DNA of 64,000 nucleotides from Streptacidiphilus carbonis (lineage in GTDB: Bacteria > Actinomycetota > Actinomycetes > Streptomycetales > Streptomycetaceae): positions 1 to 64,000 of the forward strand of contig NZ_BBPM01000018.1 in the NCBI RefSeq assembly GCF_000787775.1. Direction: 5' to 3'. This document shows, in pieces, positions 1 to 12,773 of the stretch (position 1 is the first letter of the stretch; the number at the start of each line of letters is the position of its first letter). Made by a program: the position numbers and the translations under genes. The notes under the pieces are model-generated. The model did not search any database and was not told the origin of the DNA. It saw nothing but the letters and a program-made list of their open reading frames with translations.

Positions 1-38
1 TCAGTTGCAGCCCCCTGGGGGCGCGGGGCTGTACTGAT
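1..38. repeat. Copy of a dispersed GC-rich intergenic repeat (inverted arms)
   Basis: Short hairpin-forming sequence with arms of the type AGCCCCC / GGGGGC and a GCGCGGGGCT core, lying just beyond the stop of the first gene. Related GCCCCGCGCCCC / GGGCGCGGGG blocks recur at 7128-7166, 21715-21745, 31083-31127 and 47697-47803. It could serve as a transcription terminator for a gene to the left of the window or for the gene ending at 84. Assignment to a family rests on visual similarity only. Confidence 0.4.
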
Positions 39-83
39 TCAAAGGCGTGCGCTGCCAACCATGCACAAGCCGCACCCGAAGGA

Positions 84-2390
84 TCAGACCCGCGCTTGGG
101 CCTCCACGGCCACTCCCGCAGAGGCATCGTCCCCCGTCAACGACGAGGGCCGCGGCGCGGGCGTCCGCTCGTCCAGGGGGATGAACGGAATGTCCCCCGG
201 CTCCCGCAGGAACACCCTGCGGACGACCCGTTCGGCCGCCCTGCCGTCGTCGAACTGGCAGAACCGCTCCCGGAACGCGGCACGCAGCTTCGCCGACTCC
301 TCGCCCTCCCACGCGCCCGAGCGGAATGCCTCTATCAGGCCCTCGACGTCCGTGGCGACCACCCCGGGGGTGTCGCCGGGGCGCCCGGAGACCAGGTCCA
401 TGTAGACGCCGCGCGACTCCTTGTACACCTCCCAGTCGGGGGCGTGCACCACGATCGGCCGGTCCAGGTTGGCGTAGTCGAACATCACCGACGAGTAGTC
501 GGCGAGCAGCGCGTCCGAGGCCAGCGCCAGCTCCTCGACCGAGGGGTGCGCCGAGACGTCCCGCAGCACGCCGCGGCGGCTCTGCAGTTGGAGCCGCTTG
601 TTGGCGCCGTAGAAGTAGTGCGCGCGCACCAGCACCACGTACTCGTCGCCGAGGCCCGCGCAGAAGGCCTCCAGGTCCAGCGGCGGTACGAAGCCCTTGC
701 GGTAGTCCCGGTGCGTGGGCGCGTAGAGGATCGCCTTCTTCCCGGGCTCGATGCCCAGCCCGGCGCGGATCCGGGCGACGTCGGCGGCGGTGGCGTGCTG
801 GTAGACGTCGTTGCGCGGGTAACCGCTCTCCAGGGTGGTGTAGCCGCTCGGGTAGACCCGCTCCCAGACCTGGGTGGAGTGCCGGTTGGAGCTGAGGCTG
901 ACGTCCCACATGTCGATGCTGTCCAGCATCCGGGCGAAGTTCATCGAGGCCGCGGGGTAGTCGCGCTGGTCCAGGCCCATCTTCTTCAGCGGGGTGCCGT
1001 GGTGGGTCTGGATGTAGGTCTGGTCGGGGCGCTTGACCACGTCCCCGGACCAGCTGGCGTTGGTGACCAGGAACTCGGCCCGGGCCATCAGCTCCCAGTA
1101 GCCGCGGGATCCGACCACCACGGTCGGTACGCCCTTGGGGGCGAGCTGGGCGGCCTCCTTGTTGAGCACCCAGACTCCGCGCATGCCCGGGGCGACTTCC
1201 TGGGCCTTCCGGTAGATCGCCTCGGGGTTGCAGGCGATCGAACGGTTCCAGTACGCCTGGTAGGCGACCAGCCCCTTCTCGACGGGACGGCGCAGATTCG
1301 CCAGGTAGATCGCCCGCATCGCCCGGCGCGCGGTGTTGTTGCGGCGCCGGCGCAGCTGCTTGCGCCCCTTGAGCGCGGTGGCGCCGGCCCGCTCCACGGC
1401 ACGGAAGCGCAGGTAGGAACCCTGCTCCAGGGCTGCGGCGCGGAGCCCGTCGGCCTCGGCGGGCCGGGTCCACCCGGCCGGGCGCACGGCCCGGAGCGCC
1501 TCGGCGGCGGCGGTCAGGAAGGCGCGGCGCGGGGCGTCGGGGGTCTCCCGCGAGCGCCCCATGGTCGACAGCGCGGCCAGGAACATCCCGTCGTACAGCG
1601 CCGAGGCCAGCGCCTTCCGCTGCTCCTCGGTGCCGACCGCGCGGCCGTCCGGGGCGGCGAAAGACTCCAGCACCTGCCGGTAGCCCTGCACCACGCGCAG
1701 GCCGTCGCCGAGCACCGCGTCCGTCCAGCGGCCGACCGGGCGGCGGCGCAGCCGCTGGACGCAGATCGCGTCGAGGGCGCCGACGGTGCGCGCGGCCAGC
1801 AGGGTCCGCTCGGCCGACACCAGGGCCGGACCGGAGGCCGCCTGCGCGGCGTGGAAGTCCCGGCGCAGGACCCGGTTCCAGAGCAGCGGGGTGACCCGGA
1901 CCACCTCCGGTGCGGCGGCGGTGGCGAACACGCCGTCCGTCTGCTGGTCGAGCTCGGCCAGCAGTTCGGCGTCCTCGCTGGCGTCGATCCGGCCCAGCCA
2001 GTCCCGGTGCTCGTGGTCGAAGAGCAGGACCTCGGGGGAGCCCAGTTCGGTCAGCCGCTCGTCCAGCGCCTCCAGGGCCCCGGGCATCAGCAGCACGTCG
2101 CGGTCGAGCAGCAGCAGGTACTCGCCCCCGGCCCGGGCGGCGCCCAGGTCGCGCTCCGCGGAGAGCTCGTCGTCCGCCGGTGCGCCGTCCGTCCGCTGCA
2201 CCCTGACCAGCCTGGGGTCCCGCTGCGCGTACTCGTCGATCAGGACCGCCGCGTCGCCGCCGGATGCGCTGCCCACAACAATCAGCTCCAGGTCGGGGAA
2301 GACCTGGGTCAGTACGGAGTCGAGGACGTCACGCAGGTAGGCGGCGTCCTCGGTGTGGGGTACTACGATGCTGAAGCGGGGCATGATCAT
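84..2390 (-). CDS. Fused GT2 glycosyltransferase / CDP-glycerol glycerophosphotransferase (TagF-like)
   Basis: A 768-residue protein. The N-terminal ~250 residues look like a GT-A glycosyltransferase family 2 domain (PRFSIVVPHTEDAAYL, then ELIVVGSASGGD, and a DRD in LLLLDRDVLLMPGAL). The C-terminal ~400 residues are a CDP-glycerol:poly(glycerophosphate) glycerophosphotransferase domain, with QTHHGTPLKKMG, YAPTHRDYRKG and LLADYSSVMFDYANL. Known family members build teichoic-acid-like glycerol- or polyol-phosphate polymers at the membrane face. No signal peptide or clear membrane span is seen. The start is uncertain: ATG at 2390 or ATG at 2384 (MPRFSIVV, the usual GT2 beginning); neither has a strong SD. 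The next minus-strand gene upstream ends at 2557. A second GT2 gene at 4346 and another at 53752 suggest a cell-wall glycopolymer role, which is inference. Confidence 0.85.
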   Translation of the reverse strand: MIMPRFSIVVPHTEDAAYLRDVLDSVLTQVFPDLELIVVGSASGGDAAVLIDEYAQRDPRLVRVQRTDGAPADDELSAERDLGAARAGGEYLLLLDRDVLLMPGALEALDERLTELGSPEVLLFDHEHRDWLGRIDASEDAELLAELDQQTDGVFATAAAPEVVRVTPLLWNRVLRRDFHAAQAASGPALVSAERTLLAARTVGALDAICVQRLRRRPVGRWTDAVLGDGLRVVQGYRQVLESFAAPDGRAVGTEEQRKALASALYDGMFLAALSTMGRSRETPDAPRRAFLTAAAEALRAVRPAGWTRPAEADGLRAAALEQGSYLRFRAVERAGATALKGRKQLRRRRNNTARRAMRAIYLANLRRPVEKGLVAYQAYWNRSIACNPEAIYRKAQEVAPGMRGVWVLNKEAAQLAPKGVPTVVVGSRGYWELMARAEFLVTNASWSGDVVKRPDQTYIQTHHGTPLKKMGLDQRDYPAASMNFARMLDSIDMWDVSLSSNRHSTQVWERVYPSGYTTLESGYPRNDVYQHATAADVARIRAGLGIEPGKKAILYAPTHRDYRKGFVPPLDLEAFCAGLGDEYVVLVRAHYFYGANKRLQLQSRRGVLRDVSAHPSVEELALASDALLADYSSVMFDYANLDRPIVVHAPDWEVYKESRGVYMDLVSGRPGDTPGVVATDVEGLIEAFRSGAWEGEESAKLRAAFRERFCQFDDGRAAERVVRRVFLREPGDIPFIPLDERTPAPRPSSLTGDDASAGVAVEAQARV

Positions 2391-2556
2391 CCATCAGATC
2401 AGTGGGCGCGGACCTGGTTCCAAGTGCCGGGTAAGAGTCACTTGCAACGTTCTGTGCCCCTACCGTTCCTCGATTCCACCCCTGACGTTAATCGATCGCT
2501 GTTCTTCAAGTCTATTTGGGTTTGGTCAATCTCTTAACAAAGCGATCAGCCTGCGT
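2391..2556 (-). promoter_or_regulatory. AT-richer intergenic region, likely promoter of the GT2/TagF gene
   Basis: About 165 bp between the stop of the 2H phosphoesterase gene and the start of the GT2/TagF gene. Positions ~2460-2545 are clearly less GC-rich than the surroundings and include TTGACC (minus strand, within 2521-2530) and TAGACT-like boxes, but spacings are not canonical. I infer a promoter here and cannot name its sigma factor. Confidence 0.35.
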
Positions 2557-3114
2557 TCACCTTGACACACTGCCGAAGCGGAAGCGCCGGAGCGGCCGCC
2601 AGACCCCGTCCGCGCCCCGTCGGTACAGGCTGAAGCCGGGGACGGTGAAGTCGGCCCGATAGCCCCTGAGCTCGGCGAGAGCCTTGTCCAGGGCGGACGG
2701 CTCCACCCCGTGAGCCACCGTCACATGCGGGTGGTAAGGGAAGTTCAGCTCCCTGGCCAGCACGCCGGAGCGGACCGAGGCCTCCACCTCGCGGCACTCG
2801 CGCACTCCGTCCTCGACCCGGACATATACCACCGGCGAGATCGGCCGAAAACTGCCGCTCCCGTGCAGCAGCACCCGGAACGGCCGGTGCCCGGCCGCCG
2901 CGGCGGCCAGGTGCTCCTCGATCCGCCCCAGCGCGTCCACGGCTACCTCGGTCGGCGGCAGCAGGGTGATGTGCGTCGGTATCGCCCGCGCCAGCGGATC
3001 GCCGTAGCCGGCGCGGGCGTCCTGGATCTCGGCGGCCCACGGCTCGGGGACCGCTACCGACACGCCGATCACGGTCCTCCCCGGCCCTGCGGCCGGCATG
3101 GGGCTGCTCGTCAT
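2557..3114 (-). CDS. 2'-5' RNA ligase / 2H phosphoesterase family protein
   Basis: A 185-residue protein of the 2H phosphoesterase superfamily. Both catalytic H-x-T motifs are present: HIT in the context IPTHITLLPP (~residue 47) and HVT in HPHVTVAHG (~residue 127), at the usual ~80-residue spacing. Family members act on 2'-5' linkages or cyclic phosphates in RNA or nucleotides; the substrate cannot be told. The start is ATG 3114 (MTSSP) or ATG 3099 (MPAAG); neither has a good SD, and the stretch before 3114 is a degenerate ~10-bp repeat. The gene lies just downstream of trpS in the same direction, as commonly seen in streptomycetes. Confidence 0.85.
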   Translation of the reverse strand: MTSSPMPAAGPGRTVIGVSVAVPEPWAAEIQDARAGYGDPLARAIPTHITLLPPTEVAVDALGRIEEHLAAAAAGHRPFRVLLHGSGSFRPISPVVYVRVEDGVRECREVEASVRSGVLARELNFPYHPHVTVAHGVEPSALDKALAELRGYRADFTVPGFSLYRRGADGVWRPLRRFRFGSVSR

Positions 3115-3182
3115 CTCAGTGCTTCTCAGCGCTTCTCAGTTCGTCTCGGGCTTCTCGGTCCGTCTCGGTGCGTCTCGGGCTC
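3110..3182. repeat. Degenerate ~10-bp tandem repeat at the start of the 2H phosphoesterase gene
   Basis: On the minus strand the unit reads roughly CYGAGAMGNR and repeats about seven times (CCGAGACGCA, CCGAGACGGA, CCGAGAAGCC, CGAGACGAA, CTGAGAAGCG, CTGAGAAGCA, CTGAGATGAC). The last unit contains the ATG at 3114, so copy-number change would alter the translation-initiation region. Confidence 0.6.
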
Positions 3183-3187
3183 TTCCG

Positions 3188-3212
3188 GGCACCCCGGGCT
3201 TTTCCGGGTGCC
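3188..3212 (-). terminator. Terminator-like hairpin after trpS
   Basis: Arms GGCACCC (3188-3194) and GGGTGCC (3206-3212) enclose a loop containing TTTT. It lies 10-35 bp beyond the trpS stop. No U-tract follows, as is common in high-GC genomes. Confidence 0.5.
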
Positions 3213-3222
3213 TCGCGGCCGC

Positions 3223-5842
<2,620 letters not shown>

Positions 5843-7127
5843 CCCGGTCCACCCTGCGGCCGTCCAGCGCCGCGACGGCCAGCCGGTAGCCCGCGCCGAC
5901 CTCCACCTGCTCGCCGGGTTCGGGCAGGTGCCCCAGCACGGACACCACGAAGCCGGCCACCGTCTCGTACGGCCCCTCCGGCAGCTCGACGCCGGTCTCC
6001 TCGGTGAAGTCGGCGAGGTTGAGCAGCCCGTCCACCTCGATGCTGCCGCCGGCGAGCCTGCGGGTGGTGCTGACCTCCTGGGAGTCGTACTCGTCCCTGA
6101 TCTCCCCGATGACCTCCTCGACCAGGTCCTCCAGCGAGACGATCCCGGCGGTGCCGCCGTACTCGTCCACCACGATCGCCAGGTGGTGCCCCTCGTCGCG
6201 CATCTCCGACATCGACGGCAGCACCCTCTTGGTCGCGGGCAGCAGCTTCACCGGACGGGCCAGGTCGCGCACCGTCTGCGCGCCGCCGGCCTCCTGGTAG
6301 AGGTCGCGGACGTGCACGAAGCCCACCACCGCGTCGTAGGAGCCGTCCACCACCGGGTAGCGGGAGTGCGGATAGCGGTTGATCTCCTGCCGCACCTCCT
6401 CCAGCCGGCGGGCGGCGTCCAGGAAGGTCACCTCGGTGCGCGGCACCATCACCTCGCGCAGCTGCCGTTCCCCGGCGGCGAAGACGTCGCCGATCAGCCG
6501 CCGCTCGTCGCTGCTCAGCTCGGTGTTGGAGGCGACCAGGCCGCGGAGCTCCTCCGAGCTCATGGCGTTGCGTCCGGCACCGGGGTCGCCGCCCAGCAGT
6601 CGCACCATCAGATTGGTGGAGCGCGACAGCAGCCAGATCACCGGGCGCAGCACCACCGAGATGAAGTCCACCAGCGGCGCCGCGAGCAGGGCGATGGACT
6701 CCGCCCGCTGCAGCCCTATCCGCTTGGGCGTCAGCTCGCCCAGCACCAGCGACACATAGGAGATCAGCAGGGTCAGCCCCACCAGCGAGACGGCGTCGGC
6801 GACGCCCTTGCTCAGCCCCATTCCGGTGAAGAGCGGCGCCACCTTGACGGCCAGGGTGTCGGCGCCGAACGCCGCCGACAGAAACCCCATGCAGGTCACC
6901 CCGACCTGCACCGCGGCCAGGAACCGGTTCGGATCCCCGGCCAGGTGCGCCGCGCGGACGCCCCGCTTGGTGCCGCGCTCGGCCAGCGCCTGGATCTGGC
7001 CCTCCCGGAGGGAGATCAGCGAGATCTCGGCGACATTGAAGATTCCACCGATGACGATGAAGACCAGGACGAGCCCGGCGTCCTGCAGGGTTGTGCTCAC
7101 GCCGTGCAGTTTATGGCCCTGCAAAGC

Positions 7128-7166
7128 GCGGTTCCCCGCGCCCCTTTTCAGGGCGCGGGGAACCGC
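7128..7166. terminator. Perfect 16-bp hairpin between the CNNM-type gene and mdh
   Basis: Arms GCGGTTCCCCGCGCCC (7128-7143) and GGGCGCGGGGAACCGC (7151-7166) enclose the 7-nt loop CTTTTCA. It starts ~40 bp after the mdh stop on the minus strand and just before the CNNM-type start, so it most likely terminates mdh transcription. The arms belong to the dispersed GCGCGGGGAAC repeat type seen at 47759-47803. Confidence 0.75.
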
Positions 7167-7204
7167 TGGATCAACAGCGTGCGCAACATCGACCCCGCAG
7201 CGGG

Positions 7205-8286
<1,082 letters not shown>

Positions 8287-8302
8287 CCGCTGACAGGCTA
8301 TC

Positions 8303-8350
8303 CCAGGAGAGCCGCTCCTGGTGACGCCCCGGCGGACCTCCCGGGGCGTC
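8303..8350 (-). terminator. Hairpin(s) after the DUF3017 gene
   Basis: The main stem is GACGCCCCGG (8323-8332) / CCGGGGCGTC (8341-8350), perfect 10 bp with an 8-nt loop, ~80 bp beyond the DUF3017 stop. A second stem CCAGGAG (8303-8309) / CTCCTGG (8315-8321) follows in the direction of minus-strand transcription. Together they probably end the folD operon before mdh. Confidence 0.65.
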
Positions 8351-8430
8351 CTTCGTCACGTTTGCCACACGCCTATACCGATTCAGCATAAGTCCAGCTC
8401 AAACCGGCATTTCAAGCCCGCGCCCGGACG

Positions 8431-8964
8431 TCAGCCCTGGGCGCGGCCGAAGAACCGGGCGATGTCGTTGACGAACGGCAGTGTGATCACCGGATTGGGT
8501 TCCGAGGCCAGCGCCAGCACCACGATGGCCACCCCGAGCACCCCCATCACCAGCACGTCGGTGAACCGGCTGCGCACCGCCAGCATCCCCACCTCGGGGA
8601 GCGCGATCCGCAGCGCGCAGCCCAGCAGCAGCCCCGCGCCGATGGTGATCACGCCGGGGCGGAAGGCGTTGAGCGCGGTCACCGCGAGCCCCACCGCGAC
8701 CAGGGTGAGCACCACGACTATCGGCCACTGCCGGACCGGGACCGGATGGCTGCGGTCGGCCGCGGCGGCGGAACCCTCGGGCGGGAAGGTCCCGCCGGTG
8801 GGGTCGGCGCGGCGCCGGGAGACCGGCGAGACCGCCGCTGCCGCCACCGCCACCACCTCTGCGGCCTGCTCGGCCGCCGTCTCCGTCGGCCCGGCGCCGT
8901 GCTGCAGCCCGGCGCCGTGCTTGGGCCCCGCGGGGCGCTCCGGCCCGGACTCAGCCCGCGGCAC
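8431..8964 (-). CDS. DUF3017 membrane protein
   Basis: A 177-residue protein. The first ~75 residues are Ala/Pro/Glu-rich and probably cytosolic. Three hydrophobic segments follow: [38 protein letters not shown] and [23 protein letters not shown]3017 proteins of unknown function usually sit directly after folD in streptomycetes. The GTG start at 8964 overlaps the end of folD by 14 bp, so translational coupling is likely. No catalytic motif is seen. Confidence 0.8.
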   Translation of the reverse strand: MPRAESGPERPAGPKHGAGLQHGAGPTETAAEQAAEVVAVAAAAVSPVSRRRADPTGGTFPPEGSAAAADRSHPVPVRQWPIVVVLTLVAVGLAVTALNAFRPGVITIGAGLLLGCALRIALPEVGMLAVRSRFTDVLVMGVLGVAIVVLALASEPNPVITLPFVNDIARFFGRAQG

Positions 8965-9805
8965 GCTCGGCCGCCTCGACCACGTTGCTGAGCAGCATCG
9001 CCCGGGTCATCGGCCCGACCCCGCCCGGATTGGGCGAGAGCCAGCCGGCCACCTCGGCCACGCCGGGGTGCACGTCGCCCAGCAGCTTGCCGTCCTCGTC
9101 GCGGCTGACGCCGACGTCCAGCACGGCCGCGCCGGGGCGCACGTCCTCGGGCTTGATCAGGTGGGTCACCCCGGCGGCGGCGACGACGATGTCGGCCTCG
9201 CGCAGGTGCGCGGACAGGTCGCGGGTGCCGGTGTGGGTGAGGGTGACGGTCGCGTTCTCGCTGCGACGGGTCAGCAGCAGCCCGATCGAGCGGCCCACCG
9301 TGACGCCGCGCCCGACCACGACCACATGCGCGCCCCTGGTCGCCACCCCGTGCCGGTGCAGCAGCTCGACGATGCCGTTCGGGGTGCAGGGCAGCGGCGC
9401 GTCGATGCCCAGGACCAGCCGGCCCAGGCTCATCGGGTGCAGGCCGTCGGCATCCTTGGCCGGGTCCATCAGCTCCAGCACCCGCTTCTCGTCCAGCCCC
9501 TTGGGCAGCGGCAGCTGGACGATGTAGCCGGTGCAGGCCGGGTCGGCGTTGAGTTCGCGGACGACCTCCTCGACATCGCTCTGGGTGGCGTCGGCGGGCA
9601 GCTCGCGCTGGATGCTGGCGATGCCCACCTGGGCGCAGTCCCGGTGCTTGCCGCGGACGTAGGAGTGGCTTCCGGGGTCGTCGCCGACCAGGACGGTGCC
9701 GAGGCCGGGCTGGACACCCCTGGCCTTCAGGGCTTCGATCCGTACGGCGAGCTCGGACTTGATCGCGGCGGCGGTGGCCTTGCCATCGAGAATCTGGGCG
9801 GTCAT
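8951..9805 (-). CDS. folD: Methylenetetrahydrofolate dehydrogenase / methenyltetrahydrofolate cyclohydrolase
   Basis: A 284-residue bifunctional FolD, interconverting 5,10-methylene-, 5,10-methenyl- and 10-formyl-tetrahydrofolate with NADP+. Signatures: [25 protein letters not shown] with the catalytic Lys, [40 protein letters not shown] and the C-terminal [12 protein letters not shown]. Length is exactly typical. The ATG at 9805 starts [12 protein letters not shown], as usual. It supplies the 10-formyl-THF used by PurN and PurH, encoded nearby. DUF3017 is co-transcribed downstream. Confidence 0.97.
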   Translation of the reverse strand: MTAQILDGKATAAAIKSELAVRIEALKARGVQPGLGTVLVGDDPGSHSYVRGKHRDCAQVGIASIQRELPADATQSDVEEVVRELNADPACTGYIVQLPLPKGLDEKRVLELMDPAKDADGLHPMSLGRLVLGIDAPLPCTPNGIVELLHRHGVATRGAHVVVVGRGVTVGRSIGLLLTRRSENATVTLTHTGTRDLSAHLREADIVVAAAGVTHLIKPEDVRPGAAVLDVGVSRDEDGKLLGDVHPGVAEVAGWLSPNPGGVGPMTRAMLLSNVVEAAERAAG

Positions 9806-10266
9806 GGCCCCATTCTCGCGGATCGCGGCGGCAGCTCGTTACCCAGCCGGTTCATGGTCCGTACCCGGCGGAGCACGGGGATCCGGTTGCAGATCCGCCA
9901 CAAGTGTGTGGAGGCGCGTGAAGTGGCTGGACAGCGCGGCACCGGACCGGAACGATGGGCTCGGCAATGTGGTCCGCCCTGATGTCCTGTCACCGCTGAC
10001 AGCGGCATCGGGAGGCGGTCGGAACTCGGGGGAGACAGTGCGCGGTCAGCAAGAGTCGCCAGTGACGTCCCATCAGTGGACCCAGGCGACTTGTACCAGT
10101 CGGCGAGGCCCTGCCCCGGCATTCGCACACATCACACATCGCACTGTCATACCCATCCGATAATCTCGCCGCGTTCTCACCCGTACGGCCCGTGCCTGCG
10201 GTGTCCCGGAGCGTGCACCCATACGCGTTGAAGAGATTCAGCACCCTTCCTGCCCGGAGGCAATCC
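9806..10266. other. 461-bp non-coding divergent region (folD / RDD gene)
   Basis: No reading frame here shows convincing coding character. It must hold the folD promoter (minus) and the RDD-gene promoter (plus). Visible signals: the 16-bp palindrome at 9987-10002; a GATAAT box at ~10159, about 105 bp before the RDD start, without a clear -35; and the GGAGG SD at ~10256. Confidence 0.6.
9987..10002. promoter_or_regulatory. 16-bp palindrome CTGTCACCGCTGACAG
   Basis: Perfect 6-bp arms CTGTCA / TGACAG around CCGC, ~180 bp upstream of folD and ~265 bp upstream of the RDD gene. A plausible repressor site; regulator unknown. Confidence 0.4.
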
Positions 10267-11046
10267 GTGTCCTATCCTCCCGATCCCAACAACCCCTACG
10301 GCCAGCCGCAGCAGCCCCCGCAGCAGCCGGGCTACGGCTACCCGCAGCAGGCGCCGCAGGGCGTCCCGCCGCAGCAGCCCGGCTACGGCTACCCGCAGGG
10401 CCAGCCCCAGCAGCCTCCGCAGCAGCCCCAGTACGGCTACCCGCAGCAGCCCCCGGTCCCGCCGCAGCCGGAGTACGGCTACCAGCAGCAGCCGCAGCCC
10501 GGATACGACCCCAACGCCTACGGCTACCAGCCGCAGCCGGTTCCGGGCGTGGCCCAGGGCGCCTCGGGCTATGTGACCATCCCCACCGGGACCTTCCAGA
10601 TCGCGTCCTACGGCGCGCGCTTCGGTGCGCGACTCCTGGACATGGTCTTCGTCTTCGTGATCTACCTGGTGGTCTACTTCGCGGTGATCGCCGCAGTGGT
10701 CAGCTCCTCCAACGGCGGCGGCCTCAGCGGGGCCGGCTTCGGCGCCATCATCCTGGTCGAGCTGTTCTTCTACGTGATGCTGCTGGCCTGGGACGTCGCC
10801 TTCGTGTCCTGGAAGGGCGCGACCCCCGGCAAGATGATCCTCGGCCTGCTGATCGTGGACGAGCGCACCGGCGTCAAGCCCAGCTTCGGCGGCGCGCTGG
10901 CCCGCTGGGGCTTCCCGCTCGGCCTCGGCCTGTTCACCTGCGGCATCGGCGCGCTGCTGGTCTACATCTCGCCGTTCTTCGACAACACCGGCAAGCTCCG
11001 CGGCTGGCACGACCGGGCCGCGAACACCCTGGTCATCAAGCCCTGA
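10267..11046 (+). CDS. RDD family membrane protein with Gln/Pro/Tyr-rich N-terminus
   Basis: A 259-residue protein. The first ~90 residues are low complexity, with repeated (G/Q/E)YGYPQ(Q/G) units spaced about every 12-17 residues. The C-terminal half is an RDD domain: FGARFGARLLDMVFVFVIYLVVYFAV (the Arg-Asp of the name in ARLLD), a second hydrophobic segment IILVELFFYVMLLAWDVAFV, then SWKGATPGKMILGLLIVDERTG and a third segment. RDD proteins are small membrane proteins, some implicated in transport. The GTG start has a strong GGAGG 6 nt upstream. It faces purH across a bidirectional terminator. Confidence 0.85.
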   Translation: MSYPPDPNNPYGQPQQPPQQPGYGYPQQAPQGVPPQQPGYGYPQGQPQQPPQQPQYGYPQQPPVPPQPEYGYQQQPQPGYDPNAYGYQPQPVPGVAQGASGYVTIPTGTFQIASYGARFGARLLDMVFVFVIYLVVYFAVIAAVVSSSNGGGLSGAGFGAIILVELFFYVMLLAWDVAFVSWKGATPGKMILGLLIVDERTGVKPSFGGALARWGFPLGLGLFTCGIGALLVYISPFFDNTGKLRGWHDRAANTLVIKP

Positions 11047-11060
11047 CCAGGACGGACCGA

Positions 11061-11099
11061 GGCCCGCTGCTCCCCCGTTCGGGGCGGGAGCAGCGGGCC
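11061..11099. terminator. Bidirectional terminator between the RDD gene and purH
   Basis: Perfect 14-bp stem GGCCCGCTGCTCCC (11061-11074) / GGGAGCAGCGGGCC (11086-11099) with an 11-nt loop, between two convergent genes (stops at 11046 and 11119). No clear U-tract, as usual for this genome type. Confidence 0.85.
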
Positions 11100-11118
11100 T
11101 CCGCGTTGTGCGGGCGAC

Positions 11119-12717
11119 TCAGTGGAAGAAGTGCCGGGTCCCGGTCAGGTACATCGTCACCCCGGCGGCCTTGGCCGCCTCGATCACCTGGTCGTCGCGG
11201 ATCGATCCGCCCGGCTGGACCACGGCCTTGACGCCCGCGGCGAGCAGGATCTCCAGGCCGTCCGGGAACGGGAAGAACGCGTCCGACGCGGCGTAGGAGC
11301 CGGCCGCCCGCTCGCCGGCCCGCTCGACCGCGAGCCTGGCCGAGTCCACCCGGTTGACCTGGCCCATGCCGACGCCCACCGAGGCGCCGCCCGAAGCCAG
11401 CAGGATCGCATTGGACTTGACGGCCCGGCAGGCGCGCCAGGCGAAGGACAGCTCGGCCAGCTCCTCCGGTGAGAGCGCGTCGCCGGTGGCCAGGGTCCAG
11501 GTCGACGGGTCGTCACCGGCCGCGTCGATCCGGTCGGCCTGCTGCAGCAGCACCCCGCCGGTGACCGCGCGCGTCTCGATCGGCGCCGCGGCGGGGGTCC
11601 CGCGGAGCACCCGGATGTTCTTCTTCTGCGCCAGCACCTCGACGGCGCCGTCCGCGTAGGAGGGGGCGAAGACGACCTCGGTGAAGATCGGCGCGATCTG
11701 CTCCGCCAGCTCCACGGTGACCTCGCGGTTCACCGCGATGACGCCGCCGTAGGCAGAGACGGGGTCGCAGGCGTGGGCCTTGCGGTGCGCCTCGGCGACG
11801 TCCGCGCCGACCGCGATGCCGCAGGGGTTGGCGTGCTTGATGATCGCGACGCAGGGCCGGTCCTGGTCGTAGGCGGCGCGGACGGCGGCGTCGGTGTCGG
11901 CGTAGTTGTTGTACGACATCTCCTTGCCGTGCAACTGCTCCGCCGCGGCGAGGCCGGTTCCGCTGCCGTCCACGTAGAGCGCGGCGGCCTGGTGCGGGTT
12001 CTCGCCGTAGCGCAGCACGTTCTCGCGCTCCCAGGTGGCGCCGAGGAAGGCCGGGAACGCCTCGTCGTCGGAGGGGGCGTAGTCGCTCGCGAACCAGGAG
12101 GCTACTGCCACGTCGTAGGCGGCGGTGTGGGCGAAGGCCTCACCGGCCAGCCGCTTGCGGGTGGCCAGGTCGAAGCCGCCGGCCGTGGCGGCGGCGAGGA
12201 CGTCGGCGTAGCGGGTCGGGGAGGTGACCACGGCGACCGAGGGGTGGTTCTTGGCGGCGGCGCGGACCATGCTGGGGCCGCCGATGTCGATCTGCTCCAC
12301 GCACTCGTCCGGACTGGCGCCGGAGGCGACGGTGGCCTTGAACGGGTAGAGGTTGACCACCACCAGGTCGAACGGGGCGACGCCCAGCTCGGCCAGCTGC
12401 TCCCGGTGCGAGGGCAGCCGCAGGTCGGCCAGGATCCCGGCGTGCACCCGCGGGTGCAGGGTCTTGACCCGGCCGTCCAGGCACTCGGGGAAGCCGGTCA
12501 GCTCCTCGACCGGGGTGACCGGGACGCCGGCCGCGGCGATCCGGGCCGCGGTGGAGCCGGTGGACACCAGCTCGACACCGGCGGCGTGCAGGCCCTGCGC
12601 CAGCTCCTCCAGCCCGGTCTTGTCGTAGACGCTGACGAGGGCGCGGCGGAGCGGCCGCACGTCTTCGGAGATGGGAGCCGCTGCGGTGGGCGCGGGCGGG
12701 GTGCTGCCGGAGCTCAT
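11119..12717 (-). CDS. purH: Bifunctional AICAR formyltransferase / IMP cyclohydrolase
   Basis: A 532-residue PurH catalysing the last two steps of IMP synthesis, using 10-formyl-THF. The N-terminal MGS-like cyclohydrolase domain has [19 protein letters not shown] and [17 protein letters not shown], then [15 protein letters not shown]. The C-terminal AICARFT domain has [43 protein letters not shown] and [15 protein letters not shown]. The ATG at 12717 has AAGGA 6 nt upstream. It lies 56 bp downstream of purN, the gap holding three ~14-bp tandem repeats. Confidence 0.97.
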   Translation of the reverse strand: MSSGSTPPAPTAAAPISEDVRPLRRALVSVYDKTGLEELAQGLHAAGVELVSTGSTAARIAAAGVPVTPVEELTGFPECLDGRVKTLHPRVHAGILADLRLPSHREQLAELGVAPFDLVVVNLYPFKATVASGASPDECVEQIDIGGPSMVRAAAKNHPSVAVVTSPTRYADVLAAATAGGFDLATRKRLAGEAFAHTAAYDVAVASWFASDYAPSDDEAFPAFLGATWERENVLRYGENPHQAAALYVDGSGTGLAAAEQLHGKEMSYNNYADTDAAVRAAYDQDRPCVAIIKHANPCGIAVGADVAEAHRKAHACDPVSAYGGVIAVNREVTVELAEQIAPIFTEVVFAPSYADGAVEVLAQKKNIRVLRGTPAAAPIETRAVTGGVLLQQADRIDAAGDDPSTWTLATGDALSPEELAELSFAWRACRAVKSNAILLASGGASVGVGMGQVNRVDSARLAVERAGERAAGSYAASDAFFPFPDGLEILLAAGVKAVVQPGGSIRDDQVIEAAKAAGVTMYLTGTRHFFH

Positions 12718-12728
12718 TGCTGGTCCTT

Positions 12729-12769
12729 CGCTTCGGTGAGTGCGCTTCGGTGAGTCGCTTCGGTGAGTG
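12729..12769. repeat. Three 13-14-bp tandem repeats between purN and purH
   Basis: CGCTTCGGTGAGT(G) occurs at 12729-12742, 12743-12755 and 12756-12769. The array fills nearly the whole purN-purH gap and sits just upstream of the purH ribosome-binding site. Confidence 0.85.
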
Positions 12770-12773
12770 GTGG

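Noticed and set aside
96-2537. Long plus-strand reading frame opposite the GT2/TagF gene
   Set aside because: Val/Gln/Gly/His-rich sequence without domains; antisense shadow of a clearly coding GC-rich gene.
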